From: Methanomassiliicoccales archaeon
GTDB lineage: Archaea > Thermoplasmatota > Thermoplasmata > Sysuiplasmatales > Sysuiplasmataceae
Assembly: GCA_027365715.1 (NCBI GenBank)
Contig: DAHXLZ010000209.1
Coordinates: 1 to 6,472, forward strand
Length of the DNA: 6,472 nt
Direction of reading: 5' to 3'
How positions within the stretch are numbered: the first letter of the stretch is position 1; each line of letters begins with the position of its first letter. The notes under the pieces were generated by a model. The model was not told the DNA's origin. It saw only the letters and a program-made list of their open reading frames with translations, and searched no databases. The translations under genes were made by a program, and so were the position numbers. Positions 6,115 through 6,472 of this stretch are shown here, in pieces.

Positions 6115-6372
6115 TTACCATCGTCTGAAAAAAACCGGAAAGGTCTTTGCTTCTCTGTCTGACGTCAGCTGAATTACATCCCGGGCATCTGCACCGGGAT
6201 TGTCGAGCAGATACAACTGCAAACACTCACTCATGTTTGAGGTGAATGCAAGCTTGCCGTTTCCGGATATGCCGAACGAATCAACGGCCGGAACGCTGAA
6301 GATTGACCTCAGATAATGCTCATCATGTTTACCTGCACGACTCATGACCTGACAGAAGGCGCATGATTTCAT
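6115..6372 (-). CDS. N-terminal fragment of the S9 peptidase (out of frame with the rest)
   Basis: This 85-codon frame begins MKSCAFCQVM and continues through YLRSIFSVPAVDSFGISGNGKLAFTSN, a typical opening of an S9 propeller, then DVIQLTSDREAKTFPVF. After the T7 run it goes out of frame and stops after FRRW. If one T is dropped it continues SDDGKKLAYFSDHRGDERYDLYEL, the expected next propeller strand, into the main part. The start may be the ATG at 6372 or the second ATG at 6345 (MSRAGKHDEHYL), which gives an N-terminus closer to relatives; neither has a strong Shine-Dalgarno sequence. It is not a separate gene. Confidence 0.8.
   Translation of the reverse strand: MKSCAFCQVMSRAGKHDEHYLRSIFSVPAVDSFGISGNGKLAFTSNMSECLQLYLLDNPGADARDVIQLTSDREAKTFPVFFRRW
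6128..6134 (-). other. Frameshift site: run of seven T on the coding strand
   Basis: The coding strand reads CCGG-TTTTTTT-CAGACGATGG. With six T the frame is PVFSDDGKKLAYF; with seven it ends at FRRW-stop. The shift needed is +1 (skip one base). The length from 6372 to 4488 is 1885 bases, exactly one more than 628 codons. Explanations are a homopolymer sequencing error, a real inactivating insertion, or slippage of polymerase at the run. Confidence 0.85.
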
Positions 6373-6430
6373 TAATCTTCTCTTATGTTCGGGGTTGCTT
6401 GTCCTGTGAAGACAGATATCTCAGGTAACA

Positions 6431-6440
6431 ATCATATATG
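6431..6440 (-). promoter_or_regulatory. Possible TATA box of the peptidase gene
   Basis: CATATATGAT on the minus strand lies about 60 bases before the ATG at 6372, which would leave a leader of roughly 35 bases. Other A/T-rich words nearby (CATAAG at about 6387) compete if the ATG at 6345 is used, so the call is weak. The rest of 6373-6472 shows nothing else I can support. Confidence 0.3.
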
Positions 6441-6472
6441 CAGGATTACCCTTAATGACCATGCACAAATCT

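Noticed and set aside
1..6472. CRISPR array, tRNA, rRNA, intact transposon or defence/toxin-antitoxin cassette
   Set aside because: I scanned for regularly spaced repeats, tRNA-like arms and CCA ends, transposase motifs and paired small genes, and found none that I can support by eye.

Overview
The window most likely comes from an archaeon. A member of Thermoplasmatota is a guess only, since no rRNA, tRNA or other phylogenetic marker is present. Support comes from an archaeal-style RecJ/DHH exonuclease, TATA-like boxes about 30 to 40 bases upstream of argF and the universal-stress gene, short leaders, GTG and TTG starts, and genes that look singly transcribed. The glyceraldehyde-3-phosphate dehydrogenase is of the bacterial/eukaryotic type I and would be a notable gene in such a host.

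Layout: (1) 2-1156 (+), the 3' part of a DHH/RecJ-like single-strand nuclease, cut by the window edge. (2) 1142-2083 (-), argF (ornithine carbamoyltransferase), which overlaps the nuclease tail to tail by 15 bases. (3) 2084-2345, a spacer with the argF promoter. (4) 2346-2795 (-), an ATP-binding-type universal stress protein with its own TATA box and a GTG start. (5) 2796-3289, a 494-base spacer with the stress-gene promoter, two inverted-repeat structures, a worn copy of a hairpin element resembling an IS200/IS605 right end, and a small ORF running up to the gap start. (6) 3290-4312 (+), gap, read from a TTG behind a strong Shine-Dalgarno sequence. (7) 4313-4487, a spacer with the second copy of the hairpin element. 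(8) 4488-6372 (-), an S9 (prolyl-oligopeptidase/acylaminoacyl-peptidase) serine peptidase split by a one-base frameshift in a run of seven A (T on the coding strand) at 6128-6134. (9) 6373-6472, its upstream region.

The genes do not form one pathway: DNA processing, arginine synthesis, stress response, central carbon metabolism and peptide turnover sit side by side, mostly in convergent or divergent pairs. I found no CRISPR array, tRNA, rRNA, intact transposase or defence cassette. The points most worth a second look are the frameshift in the peptidase, the pair of related hairpin elements flanking gap, and the type I gap gene with its possible coupled upstream ORF.
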